This document shows positions 15,623-28,653 of a stretch of 64,000 nucleotides of DNA, in pieces. The stretch spans positions 186,001 through 250,000 of the forward strand of contig JACKDU010000002.1 of the NCBI GenBank assembly GCA_020633335.1. The letters run 5' to 3'. The stretch comes from Myxococcales bacterium (GTDB lineage Bacteria; Myxococcota_A; Polyangia; Nannocystales; Nannocystaceae). The notes under the pieces are model-generated. The model was not told the origin of the DNA. It saw nothing but the letters and a program-made list of their open reading frames with translations, and ran no database searches. Each line of letters opens with the position of its first letter. Positions within the stretch are counted from its first letter, which is position 1. The position numbers and the translations under genes were made by a program.

Positions 15623-15820
15623 ATGAAGACCCCGAAGCTGCGCCTCAACCGCGGGTCGTCGAAGCAGGTGCCTCCACCCGACGACCCCGATCTCCCCGAA
15701 AGCGCCGAGAAGCCCGCTCCTGAGGCCTCTCGACCGCCGGCCCGGACGCCCAGCGATCGCCGGCCGAAGACCGACAAGCCCGCCGACAAGGGCGACGAGG
15801 AGGAGCGGAGCGCCGCCTGA
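15623..15820 (+). CDS. Small charged protein of unknown function
   Basis: A 65-residue, hydrophilic, Pro/Lys/Asp/Glu-rich protein (MKTPKLRLNRGSSKQVPPP at the start, GDEEERSAA at the end). There is no signal peptide or hydrophobic segment, and it is predicted to be disordered. It is supported by an ATG shortly downstream of a TTGACA/palindrome block and by GC-rich third positions, but not by homology. Alternative frames run through the same stretch, so it could be spurious. Confidence 0.4.
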   Translation: MKTPKLRLNRGSSKQVPPPDDPDLPESAEKPAPEASRPPARTPSDRRPKTDKPADKGDEEERSAA

Positions 15821-15944
15821 ACGCCGCCGCCGCCGCCGAGAGAAGCCGACGGGCGAGCGCCCACCGCAGATGCGGGCGCCGCCCGTTGATCGCGAAGGGG
15901 CTTGCATCGCGAGCGCGCACAGGGATAGTTGCGGCGGCTCCACC

Positions 15945-17792
<1,848 letters not shown>

Positions 17793-17828
17793 CCGCTAGC
17801 GCCCTGGCGGGCGCCAACCCGAAACGCA

Positions 17829-17866
17829 CGACGCCAGCCCAACGATGGGCTGGCGTCGCTCGTTTT
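17829..17866. terminator. Strong bidirectional rho-independent terminator
   Basis: CGACGCCAGCCC (17829-17840) and GGGCTGGCGTCG (17847-17858) form a perfect 12-bp stem with loop AACGAT. On the plus strand CTCGTTTT follows; on the minus strand the flanking GAAACG gives CGTTTC. It sits between typA and a convergent lipoprotein gene and would stop both transcripts. Confidence 0.85.
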
Positions 17867-17884
17867 GGCCGACTGCGCGCGGGC

Positions 17885-18673
17885 TCAGTAGATCGTCGTC
17901 CCGTGGTAGGTCTTGGTCTCGGCGACCAGGATGTCCATGAGACCGGCGTTGATCTGGGCCGCGTTCGCCTCGTAGGTCGAGAAGTCGATCCCGTCGAAGA
18001 AGCGGTCATAGGTCTTCGCCGCGGTCGTCTTGTGGGCGCCGGAGTCGGCCACGATGTCGTACTCGTCCGGGGTCCCGTCGCCGTCGCGGAGCTTGTCCTT
18101 GACGATCCGCGAGTCGCTCGAGACGAGGTTGAAGTTGACGTTCACCCCGTCCTTGACCGCCACCCCCGCGAGGAAGATCGTCATCCCTTCGATCGGCGCG
18201 CCGCTCGGGATCGGGTGCGGGGTCTCCGGGCTCTCAGCGGCGACGGCCGCCGAGTAGGGGCCGTACTCGACGACCATCTCGCAGTACTTGCCCTCCGGGA
18301 GCTCGGTGCCGCCGATGATCGTCACGTCGCGATCGGCCGCGTTGACCCACTCCGGCAGCGGCCCGCGCGGCATGTGGATCTCATGCTGGGCGCCGTCGCA
18401 GGCGATCAGGGTGGCGCCGGTGATCACGAAGTAGCCGTCGCTGACGTTGATCTCCCAGCCGAGGTCGTTGACGAAGGTCCGCTTGGACTCCGGGAGGCCG
18501 TAGTCCGGGATCTCGCCGGTCTGGTCGCGCCGCCCGTGGTGGCTCGCGTAGACGTTGAGCTGAACGAGGCTGGTGTCCCCGAAGAGCTCGCAGCCCGCGC
18601 TCCCGCCTGCGAGGAGAGAGGCCGTCACGAGCATGGCGAGTGCGGAGCGAGGCGAAGGCATAGGCGAAGGCAT
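17885..18673 (-). CDS. Lipoprotein of unknown function
   Basis: A 262-residue protein with a lipoprotein signal peptide: the hydrophobic core ALAMLVTASLL leads to a lipobox AGGSAGC, with the lipidated Cys near residue 28. The mature domain is beta-rich (VQLNVYASHHGRRDQ, WEINVSDGYFVITGATLIACDG, VTIIGGTELPEGKYCEMVVEYGPY) with two or three further Cys. I do not recognise the family. The gene has its own -10-like TATAAC and ends at the strong terminator shared with typA. A second in-frame ATG four codons in is an equally possible start. Confidence 0.75.
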   Translation of the reverse strand: MPSPMPSPRSALAMLVTASLLAGGSAGCELFGDTSLVQLNVYASHHGRRDQTGEIPDYGLPESKRTFVNDLGWEINVSDGYFVITGATLIACDGAQHEIHMPRGPLPEWVNAADRDVTIIGGTELPEGKYCEMVVEYGPYSAAVAAESPETPHPIPSGAPIEGMTIFLAGVAVKDGVNVNFNLVSSDSRIVKDKLRDGDGTPDEYDIVADSGAHKTTAAKTYDRFFDGIDFSTYEANAAQINAGLMDILVAETKTYHGTTIY

Positions 18674-18701
18674 CCGAGGTCAGTCCCTTGAGACGACATT
18701 C

Positions 18702-18707
18702 GTTATA
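18702..18707 (-). promoter_or_regulatory. -10-like TATAAC upstream of the lipoprotein gene
   Basis: On the minus strand TGTATAAC is an extended -10 with five of six consensus bases, about 28 nt before ATG 18673. A purine-rich AAGGGA lies in the leader. This gene therefore seems to have a normal leader, unlike the TAnnnT series. Confidence 0.5.
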
Positions 18708-18776
18708 CAGAGGGAGCCGGCGTTGGCCCAGACACCAAAAGTGGCCATCGGTGCAGATCTGGCGGCGTACGGGGTC

Positions 18777-20753
<1,977 letters not shown>

Positions 20754-20762
20754 GGAGGACGG

Positions 20763-20768
20763 AGGGTA
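20763..20768 (-). promoter_or_regulatory. Candidate -10 box TACCCT for ygiQ
   Basis: GCGCTACCCT on the minus strand ends 9 nt before ATG 20753; it is one of three identical TACCCT hexamers close to start codons. Confidence 0.4.
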
Positions 20769-20903
20769 GCGCCGGCGCGCGCGGCTGCCCAGCGATCGCG
20801 GCTTGACGGGGCGCCAGGGCGGCGGCAGCCTCCCTCCGCGCGGGCGGCGGGGCCGCCAGACCCCAGCGCCCCGACCGCTCCCTCTCCGCCCCCTCGCCTC
20901 CGG

Positions 20904-21707
<804 letters not shown>

Positions 21708-21724
21708 CGCCCGGAGCGACGAGG

Positions 21725-22477
21725 CTAGTGGAGCGACACCTCGGGCTCGAAGAGCCAGCGCGCGCTCACCTCACCGGCCTCGACCCGCGCGGCGATCTCG
21801 GCCGCGATCGCCGGGAGATCGGCGAGCGGCCGCGGGCTCCCCTCGTAGAAGACCCGCTCCTCGGCGCTCGCGGGATCGACCTCGCACCAGCAGTCGAGAT
21901 CGTCCATCGCCACGATGTGCCCGAGGCGGAGCCGCGCGGCGATGTTCTCGGCCGTCATCGCCTCGTCGAATTCGCGCTGGATCTTGCCGATCCGCCGGGC
22001 CTCGTCGCTGATCGCGTCCATCCGGCCGGCGACGACGTGGGCGAGATCCCCGGTCGCCCGGAGGCTGACGATCTCCCCCTCGCTGCCCCAGAAGCGCCCG
22101 CGGATGTACACGTAGGGGGGCACCATCACGCCGGTGACCCCGGCGATCTGGCGGGCGGCGGCGGGCTGCTGGTGGAGGTTCATCCGCCGGGCCTCGATCC
22201 CGTCCTCCGCGAAGAGCGCCCACACGCGCTGGGTGACCGGGTCCTCGGGGTAGCCGAAGACGACGACCAGCGGCTCGGTCCGAGTCTCGTCGTACTCCCG
22301 GCGGATCTCCCCGCCGGCGGCTTCGTCCGCCGCCTCCTCGTCGCCGAGGAGGTTGCGAAGGCGCTCCGGGGCCCGTTCGAGGACGCGCCCGGCGAGGCGC
22401 TTGCCCTCCTCGCGGACCTCGTCGGGGATGTGGCGCTCGGCGATCTCCTGCGCCTTTTGGAGCCATCGTTTGAGCAC
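21725..22477 (-). CDS. Glutaredoxin-fold protein lacking the active-site cysteines
   Basis: A 250-residue protein. Start GTG 22477 has GGAGG nine bases upstream. Residues 1-50 are a charged helix. A glutaredoxin-like segment follows: PLVVVFGYPEDPVTQRVWAL, GIEARRMNLHQQPAAARQIA, TGVMVPPYVYIRGRFWGSEGE. It keeps the cis-Pro (VPP) and the Gly motif of glutaredoxins, but CPYC is replaced by YPEDP. The C-terminal third includes HIVAMDDLDCWCEVDP, with a CWC pair that could be redox-active or bind metal. Thiol-disulphide exchange at the usual site is excluded; a binding role is more likely. Family assignment is by pattern only. Confidence 0.55.
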   Translation of the reverse strand: MLKRWLQKAQEIAERHIPDEVREEGKRLAGRVLERAPERLRNLLGDEEAADEAAGGEIRREYDETRTEPLVVVFGYPEDPVTQRVWALFAEDGIEARRMNLHQQPAAARQIAGVTGVMVPPYVYIRGRFWGSEGEIVSLRATGDLAHVVAGRMDAISDEARRIGKIQREFDEAMTAENIAARLRLGHIVAMDDLDCWCEVDPASAEERVFYEGSPRPLADLPAIAAEIAARVEAGEVSARWLFEPEVSLH

Positions 22478-22602
22478 GGGGGAGCCTCCGGGCGGCAGAC
22501 TATCCCGAAGCGAGCGACCCCGCCAGGTCTGCGCGGGGGCCCCGCATGTGGCATCCGCCTCTAGGCGAATCCCGGCGTTTGCCCTTAAGCTTCTGCGGTC
22601 CC

Positions 22603-23463
<861 letters not shown>

Positions 23464-23495
23464 CGACCCGAGGGCGCCTGCCGGAGCGCGCCCAC

Positions 23496-23529
23496 GCGCG
23501 CCGCTCGCGGAGAGGCGCGCCGCTCGCGG
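23496..23529. repeat. 15-bp direct repeat abutting the ruvA stop codon
   Basis: GCGCGCCGCTCGCGG occurs at 23496-23510 and again at 23515-23529, separated by AGAG. It lies in the gap between the convergent TPR-protein and ruvA genes. No clear hairpin with a T-run is present. Confidence 0.7.
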
Positions 23530-24159
23530 CTAGCGCTCCATGAGCTGACCCAGCGCCCGCCGGACGACCTCGTCGAGGCTGGCGTCGCCGAGGTCGCCGG
23601 TCGCGGCCAGGCGGCCGAGGGCCGCGTCGACCTCGCGCGCGCGCCAGCCGAGGCCGACCAGGACCTCCTTGGCCTCGGCCACGAGCGCGTCGCTCGGGTC
23701 GCCGGCCGCCGCCTCCGCCGGCGCCTCCGCCCCGGGCTCCGCCGGCACGAGGCCGTCGAGCTTGCCCTTGAGCGAGAGGAGGATCTGCTCGGCGGTCTTC
23801 TTGCCGATCCCCGGGATCTTCTCGAGCTTGCCCTGCTCGCCGGCCGCGAGGCAGGTGACCAGCTCACCGAAGGGGAGCCCGCCGAGGACCGCGATCGCGT
23901 TCTTCGGCCCGACCTTCGGGACCCCGAGGAGCCGGAGGAAGAGCTCGCGCTCGGCCGCGCTGGCGAAGCCGAAGAGGGCGATGATGTCCTCACGGACATG
24001 TGTGTGGATCCAGAGCTCGCAGCGCTCGCCGACCGCGGGGATCGACCCGAGCGTCTGGATCGACACCCGCACCTCGTAGCCGACCCCGCCGACGTCGACG
24101 GTGACCGTCGCGCTCCGCGGGTCGCGGATCAGAACCTGTCCTGAGAGCCATCCAATCAT
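23530..24159 (-). CDS. ruvA: Holliday junction branch migration protein RuvA
   Basis: A 209-residue protein. MIGWLSGQVLIRD at the start, the OB-fold strand YEVRVSIQTL, HTHVREDIIALFGFAS, and two helix-hairpin-helix motifs (LLGVPKVGPKNAIAVL and LEKIPGIGKKTAEQILLSL) identify RuvA. A slightly long Ala/Pro linker precedes the RuvB-binding domain III (ALVAEAKEVLVGLGWRAREVDAAL). It binds four-way DNA junctions as a tetramer. Its ATG overlaps the ruvC stop by 4 bases. ruvB is not next to it. Confidence 0.95.
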   Translation of the reverse strand: MIGWLSGQVLIRDPRSATVTVDVGGVGYEVRVSIQTLGSIPAVGERCELWIHTHVREDIIALFGFASAAERELFLRLLGVPKVGPKNAIAVLGGLPFGELVTCLAAGEQGKLEKIPGIGKKTAEQILLSLKGKLDGLVPAEPGAEAPAEAAAGDPSDALVAEAKEVLVGLGWRAREVDAALGRLAATGDLGDASLDEVVRRALGQLMER

Positions 24160-24683
24160 CGACGCGCGCCTCGTGGGCCGCCGCCCGCGGGCGGGGCGTG
24201 GCGAGTGTGCCCGTAGCAGAGGGCGATCGCCAGGGCGTCGGCGGCGTCCGAGCTCGGCTCCCGGCGGAGGCGGCAGAGGAGGCGCACCCGGGCCTGGATC
24301 TCCGCCTTGGTCGCCCGCCCGTGGCCGACCACCGCCTTCTTGACCATCGCCGGCGGGTACTCCTCGATCTCGAGGCCGCGGGCGACCGCCAGCGCGAGGA
24401 TCGCCCCGCGGGCCTGGCCCAGCTTGAGCGCCGACATCGCGTTGACCCCGTGGAAGGCGGCCTCGATCGCCAGCACCCCCGGCCGCAGCTCGCCGATCAC
24501 CTCGTCGATCGCGGTCACCAGGCGATGGAGGCGCTGGGGGATCGACTCGTCGGTCGGCAGGCGGAGGACGCCGCACTCGACGTACTCGACCGCCGGCCCC
24601 GCGAGATCGAGGACGCCATAGCCGACCACCCGGGTCCCGGGATCGATCCCCAGGACCCGGATCGCCTGCGAGCGGCTGCGCAT
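24156..24683 (-). CDS. ruvC: Holliday junction resolvase RuvC
   Basis: A 175-residue RNase H-fold nuclease. The four acidic catalytic residues are visible: Asp14 (LGIDPGT), Glu74 (AIEAAFHG), and Asp146 and Asp149 (SSDAADALAIA). GRATKAEIQARVR is the usual DNA-contact helix. It cleaves junctions processed by RuvAB. ATG 24683 is preferred; an in-frame GTG at 24692 would add three residues. It precedes ruvA with a 4-base overlap and follows yebC, the classical order yebC-ruvC-ruvA. Confidence 0.95.
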   Translation of the reverse strand: MRSRSQAIRVLGIDPGTRVVGYGVLDLAGPAVEYVECGVLRLPTDESIPQRLHRLVTAIDEVIGELRPGVLAIEAAFHGVNAMSALKLGQARGAILALAVARGLEIEEYPPAMVKKAVVGHGRATKAEIQARVRLLCRLRREPSSDAADALAIALCYGHTRHAPPAGGGPRGARR

Positions 24684-24778
24684 CGCCAGCACACGCCTAG
24701 GCTCGCACGGGCGACCGCAGGAGCGCCAGAATTCCGGCGTTCGAGCGCCCGCGCAGAATCGAGCCCTCGGCGCGGATG

Positions 24779-25525
24779 CTAGAGGCCGTACTCCTCCATC
24801 ACGTCGTCAGGCAGCGTGACGTTGGCGTAGACGCTCTGGACGTCGTCGTGCTCGTCGAGGAGCGACCAGAGGCGGCCGGCCTGGTTGGCCTGCGAGCCCT
24901 CGAGCGCGAGCTCGTTCTCCGGCTTGCAGAGGTAGCGGACCTCGGCGTTGGGCTCGAGGTCGCTGAGCTCCCCCTCGACCGCGGCGAAGTCGGTGGGCTC
25001 GCAGATCACCCCCCAGGAGGCGTCCCAGTCCTGGATGTCCTCGGCGCCGGCGCCGAGCGCCCGCTCCATCAGGGCCTCCTCGCCGATCTTCTCCTTGTCG
25101 ATCTCGATCACGCCCTTGTAGTCGAACATCCAGGCGACCGAGCCGCCGGCGGTCATCTCGCCGCCGTTCTTGCCGAAGAGGGAGCGGATCTCCGCGACCG
25201 TGCGGTTCTTGTTGTCGGTGATCCCGGCGACCAGGAAGCAGGCGCCCGCCGGCCCCCGTCCCTCGTAGAGGAAGGCCTCAAAGGTGACGTTGCCGAGCTC
25301 GCCGGTGCCCTTCTTGATCGCCCGCTCCTGGTTGTCCTTCGGCATGTTGGCCGAACGGGCCTGGGCGAGCGCGAGGCGCAGACGGGGGTTCCCCGCCGGA
25401 TCGCCGCCCCCCTCCTTGGCGGCGACCATGATCTCACGGGCGATCTTCGTGAAGATCTTGCCCTTCTTGGCGTCGACGAGCGCCTTCTTCCGCTTGATCG
25501 TGGACCATTTGCTGTGGCCGGACAT
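24779..25525 (-). CDS. yebC: YebC/PmpR-family protein
   Basis: A 248-residue protein. The N-terminus MSGHSKWSTIKRKKALVDAK, KIFTKIAREIMVAAKEGGGDP and NMPKDNQERAIKKGTGE are diagnostic, followed by EGRGPAGACFLVAGITDNKNRT and the C-terminal domain ending in DDVQSVYANVTLP. Members are DNA-binding regulators or translation factors that resolve polyproline stalls. It lies upstream of ruvC-ruvA in the arrangement common across bacteria; the gap to ruvC is 95 bases. Confidence 0.95.
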   Translation of the reverse strand: MSGHSKWSTIKRKKALVDAKKGKIFTKIAREIMVAAKEGGGDPAGNPRLRLALAQARSANMPKDNQERAIKKGTGELGNVTFEAFLYEGRGPAGACFLVAGITDNKNRTVAEIRSLFGKNGGEMTAGGSVAWMFDYKGVIEIDKEKIGEEALMERALGAGAEDIQDWDASWGVICEPTDFAAVEGELSDLEPNAEVRYLCKPENELALEGSQANQAGRLWSLLDEHDDVQSVYANVTLPDDVMEEYGL

Positions 25526-25572
25526 CGCCACCGTAGGTACCACAGGGCCTCTCGCGGGAAAATGGGGTCGGG

Positions 25573-25578
25573 TACACT
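25573..25578 (+). promoter_or_regulatory. Candidate -10 box TACACT for the cotransporter gene
   Basis: GGTACACT ends 8 nt before GTG 25587. The intervening CGCCCGCC is close to the spacers after other boxes (GCCCGCC-type) and contains no Shine-Dalgarno sequence. Confidence 0.4.
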
Positions 25579-25586
25579 CGCCCGCC

Positions 25587-27803
25587 GTGGGCGCGGAGCG
25601 TGAGCACGGGGACTCGTCGGCGTCGCTGATCGGCGACGCCGGCTGGCTGCCGCCGACCCCCGGCCGCGGCGCCACCCTCGGGACCTTCGTCGGGGTCTTT
25701 CGCCCCACCCTCCTGACCATCATCGGCCTGGTGATGTACCTCCGGCAGGGCTGGGTCGTCGGCAACGCCGGCCTCCTCGGCGGCCTCGCCATCCTCGGCC
25801 TGACCTTCGCGATCACCGGGGCGACCGCCCTCTCCTTCTCGGCGATCACCACCAACATCCGGATCGGCGCCGGCGGGGCGTTCGCGCTGGTCTCCCGCTC
25901 CCTCGGCCTCGAGGCCGGCGGGGCGATCGGCATCCCCCTCTTCCTCGCGCAGTCGCTCTCGGTCGCCTTCTACATGTACGGCTTCGCCGAGGGCTGGCTC
26001 TACCTCTTCCCCGACCACGAGCGCGCCTGGGTGCTCTGGGGGGTCTTCGCGGGCGGCTTCGGGCTCTCGCTGATCAGCGAGAAGCTCGCGCTCCGCTCGC
26101 AATCGATCGTGATGCTCGGGGTCGTCGTCGCCCTCGCGTCGATCTGGGGCGGGCTCTGGACGGCCCCCGAGCTCCACCGCCCCGAGCTGATCGGCGACTT
26201 CGCCGACGGCGACTTCTGGGAGCTCTTCGCGGTCTACTTCCCCGCCGGGACCGGGATCATGGTCGGCGCGAGCCTCACGGGGAAGCTCCGGGAGCCCCGC
26301 CGGAGCATCCCCCGGGGGATCCTCGGCGCCTGGGCGGTCGCGCTCGCGGTCTACCTCCTCACCTTCCTCTGGTACGCGGCCGTCGCCACCCCGGCGGAGC
26401 TCCGCGGCGATCCGCTGGTGTCGATCCACCGCGCGGCCTGGAGCCCGGGGGTCCTCATCGGCCTGATGTCGTCGTGCTTCTCGGCGATGCTCGGCTCGGT
26501 CGTCGCCGCCCCCAACGTCCTCGCCGCCCTCGCCAGCCACCGCCTGGTCCCCTTCGCCGACCGGATCGCCAGGCAGTCGCGCTCGGGGACCGCCCGGGTC
26601 GCGGTCCTGGTCTCGGGGGCGATCGTCGCCCTGGCGATCCTCCTCGGCGACCTCAACCGGGTCGCCGGGATGATCACGATGTTCTTCCTGATCACCTACG
26701 CGACGATCAACCTGGTCGTCCTGGTCGAGCAGCGCCTCAAGCTGATCTCGTTCCGGCCGACCCTGCGGGTGCCGAAGGTGGTCCCGCTCTTCGGCGCGGC
26801 CGCCTCGGTCTTTGCGATGGTGGTCACCAACCCGGCCTTCGGCCTCATCGCCCTCGCGGTCGTCGTCGGCCTCTACCTCTTCTTTAGCCGCCGCAACCTC
26901 GACACCCCCTGGGAGACCGTCCGCTCCGGCCTGGTGACGGCGATCGCCGACTGGGTGGCGAAGGCGAGCCAGCGGATCTCCGGGCCGCAGTACCGGGCCT
27001 GGAAGCCCGACGTGCTGATGCCGGTGGTCGCCGGCGAGTGCCTCTCACCGGCCTGCATGCTCCTCCGCGACGTCGTCTGCCCGCGCGGGAGCGTGCAGAT
27101 CCTCGGGGTCTTCGCCGGCGGCGCCGCCCGCCAGCCGCCGCCCGGGATCGCCGAGCTCCTCGCCGGCCTCCACCGCGCCGACCTCCTCGCCCGCTACGCG
27201 CCGATCGAGGCGCCGGGCCTCCTGCCGGCGATCCGGGCCGCGCTCTCGGTCCTCGCCGGCGCCTTCTACCGGCCCAACGTCCTCTTCATCGACGGCAGCG
27301 GCCGCACCGAGGAGGAGATCCAGGAGCTCCTCCGCCTCGCCCGCCGCCAGGACATCGGCTTCGTCCTCCTCCTCCCGCCGGAGGGCGGGCCGGCGCCGGC
27401 GATCCAGGCGATCAACCTCTGGGTCCGCGATCAGAGCCCGAACTGGCGCCTCGGCCTCCAGCTCGCCAACCTCGACCTCGCGCTCCTCCTCGGCCACCAG
27501 CTCCAGCGGAACTCCGGCGGCCGCCTCCGGCTGATCTCGGTGATCGCCGACGCCGAGAACCTGCCGGCCGCCCGCCACTACCTCCGGCGCATGCGCGACG
27601 AAGCCCGCCTCGACGCGAGCACGGAGATCGTCGTCGAGGAGGGCAACTTCGCGGCGCTCCAGGCCCGGGCGCCGGCGGCTGAGGTGTCGATCCTCGGGAT
27701 CCCCGAGACCATCGACCTCGCCGCGCTCACGGCGATCCAGCGCGGGATCGGCTCGACCTGCCTCTTCGTGCACGACTCGTCACTGGAGTCAGCGCTCGCC
27801 TGA
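25587..27803 (+). CDS. Cation-chloride cotransporter (SLC12/APC superfamily) homologue
   Basis: A 738-residue protein. The membrane part starts at LGTFVGVFRPTLLTIIGLVMYLRQGWVVGNAGLLG, the characteristic first helix of cation-chloride cotransporters, and continues through about 12 helices to residue 450. It includes SFSAITTNIRIGAGGAFALVSRSLGLEAGGAIGIPL and YFPAGTGIMVGASLTGKLREPRRSIPRG. The last 260 residues are a soluble domain (ARRQDIGFVLLLPPEGG, RLISVIADAENLPAARHYL, GNFAALQARAPAAEVSILGI) as in eukaryotic family members. It probably couples Na+ or K+ to Cl- or another solute. Start GTG 25587 follows a TACACT box; longer in-frame starts lie antisense to yebC. Confidence 0.85.
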   Translation: MGAEREHGDSSASLIGDAGWLPPTPGRGATLGTFVGVFRPTLLTIIGLVMYLRQGWVVGNAGLLGGLAILGLTFAITGATALSFSAITTNIRIGAGGAFALVSRSLGLEAGGAIGIPLFLAQSLSVAFYMYGFAEGWLYLFPDHERAWVLWGVFAGGFGLSLISEKLALRSQSIVMLGVVVALASIWGGLWTAPELHRPELIGDFADGDFWELFAVYFPAGTGIMVGASLTGKLREPRRSIPRGILGAWAVALAVYLLTFLWYAAVATPAELRGDPLVSIHRAAWSPGVLIGLMSSCFSAMLGSVVAAPNVLAALASHRLVPFADRIARQSRSGTARVAVLVSGAIVALAILLGDLNRVAGMITMFFLITYATINLVVLVEQRLKLISFRPTLRVPKVVPLFGAAASVFAMVVTNPAFGLIALAVVVGLYLFFSRRNLDTPWETVRSGLVTAIADWVAKASQRISGPQYRAWKPDVLMPVVAGECLSPACMLLRDVVCPRGSVQILGVFAGGAARQPPPGIAELLAGLHRADLLARYAPIEAPGLLPAIRAALSVLAGAFYRPNVLFIDGSGRTEEEIQELLRLARRQDIGFVLLLPPEGGPAPAIQAINLWVRDQSPNWRLGLQLANLDLALLLGHQLQRNSGGRLRLISVIADAENLPAARHYLRRMRDEARLDASTEIVVEEGNFAALQARAPAAEVSILGIPETIDLAALTAIQRGIGSTCLFVHDSSLESALA

Positions 27804-27816
27804 GGCAGGTCGTCGC

Positions 27817-27834
27817 CGCCGCGAGTCCGCGGCG
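27817..27834. terminator. Short GC hairpin between convergent genes
   Basis: CGCCGCG (27817-27823) and CGCGGCG (27828-27834) form a 7-bp stem with loop AGTC in the 37-bp gap between the cotransporter and a lipoprotein gene. It has no T-run, so efficiency as an intrinsic terminator is doubtful. Confidence 0.35.
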
Positions 27835-27840
27835 TGGGGG

Positions 27841-28488
27841 CTAGTTGGCCTTGGCCGAGCCCTTGACGATCTCGTAGACCTTCTTGGCGTCGTCCTCGGT
27901 GTAGGCCTGCGGCGGGGTCGAGAACGCGTCCATCGGCTTGTCGTCGTGGAACGAGTAGATGGCGCCGTCCTTCTCGACGAAGAAGTACCAGTGCGACTCG
28001 GGGGCGTACTTGATGCCGTTGTCCTCGTCGTTCATCTGGTAGGTGAAGACGAAGCCGGCGTCCTCGTCGACGATCTTCTTGCCGTCCTTGTACGAGGAGT
28101 TGCCGATCGACGACGACTCACCCCACTCGATGCCCTCCTTGACCGAGGAGACCGCGAGGGCGCCGACGGTGATCATGTAGTGGGGGGCGATCTTGATGTC
28201 GACGCCGCCGTTGCCGTTCTTCTCGAAGGCCGCGTCCTTCGGCGCCTTGACCGTGACGTTGATCATGGGCGAGACCTCCTTGAGGTCCTTCTCGACCCAG
28301 TCGGCCTCGTTGATCGTGAGCTTCGGGACCTCAACGGCCGGGGCCGCGTCGGCCTCCTTGGCGCCGTCGCCCTTGTCGGCGCCCTCGGCGGGGGCCTTGT
28401 CACCGGAGGCAGCGGGCTCGGAGGAGCCACCGCAGGCCGCCAGCGCGAGCGTGAACATCGAGACGACCGTGATGTGTGTGAGCTTCAT
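27841..28488 (-). CDS. Lipoprotein of unknown function
   Basis: A 215-residue protein with a clear lipobox (signal VVSMFTLALAACGGSS; lipidated Cys19). A linker rich in Ala, Glu, Asp and Lys (residues 24-52) leads to one mature domain with VPKLTINEADWVEKDLKEV, INVTVKAPKDAAFEKNG, PHYMITVGALAVSSVKEGIEWG and SHWYFFVEKDGAIYSFHDD. I do not recognise the family; the domain is acidic and probably periplasmic or on the surface. A GATAAG box lies 8 nt upstream of the ATG. Confidence 0.8.
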   Translation of the reverse strand: MKLTHITVVSMFTLALAACGGSSEPAASGDKAPAEGADKGDGAKEADAAPAVEVPKLTINEADWVEKDLKEVSPMINVTVKAPKDAAFEKNGNGGVDIKIAPHYMITVGALAVSSVKEGIEWGESSSIGNSSYKDGKKIVDEDAGFVFTYQMNDEDNGIKYAPESHWYFFVEKDGAIYSFHDDKPMDAFSTPPQAYTEDDAKKVYEIVKGSAKAN

Positions 28489-28496
28489 GGCGGCGG

Positions 28497-28502
28497 CTTA
28501 TC
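28497..28502 (-). promoter_or_regulatory. Candidate -10 element (GATAAG) of the lipoprotein gene
   Basis: GTGGGATAAG on the minus strand, identical over ten bases to the element before the serine-rich miniprotein, with an 8-nt spacer to ATG 28488. Confidence 0.4.
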
Positions 28503-28653
28503 CCACAGGCCGCGCGCGGTGTCGAGCATTCGGCGCGCTCCGGCGCGCCGGCGGAGATGCCAGCGTCCCGTCAGCGCGCCCCGCGCGTGAGCCGCGGCGA
28601 GGTCACTGGACCCCGCCACGGCACGAATTCTCCGCTCGCTCGCCGCCTGCGGC

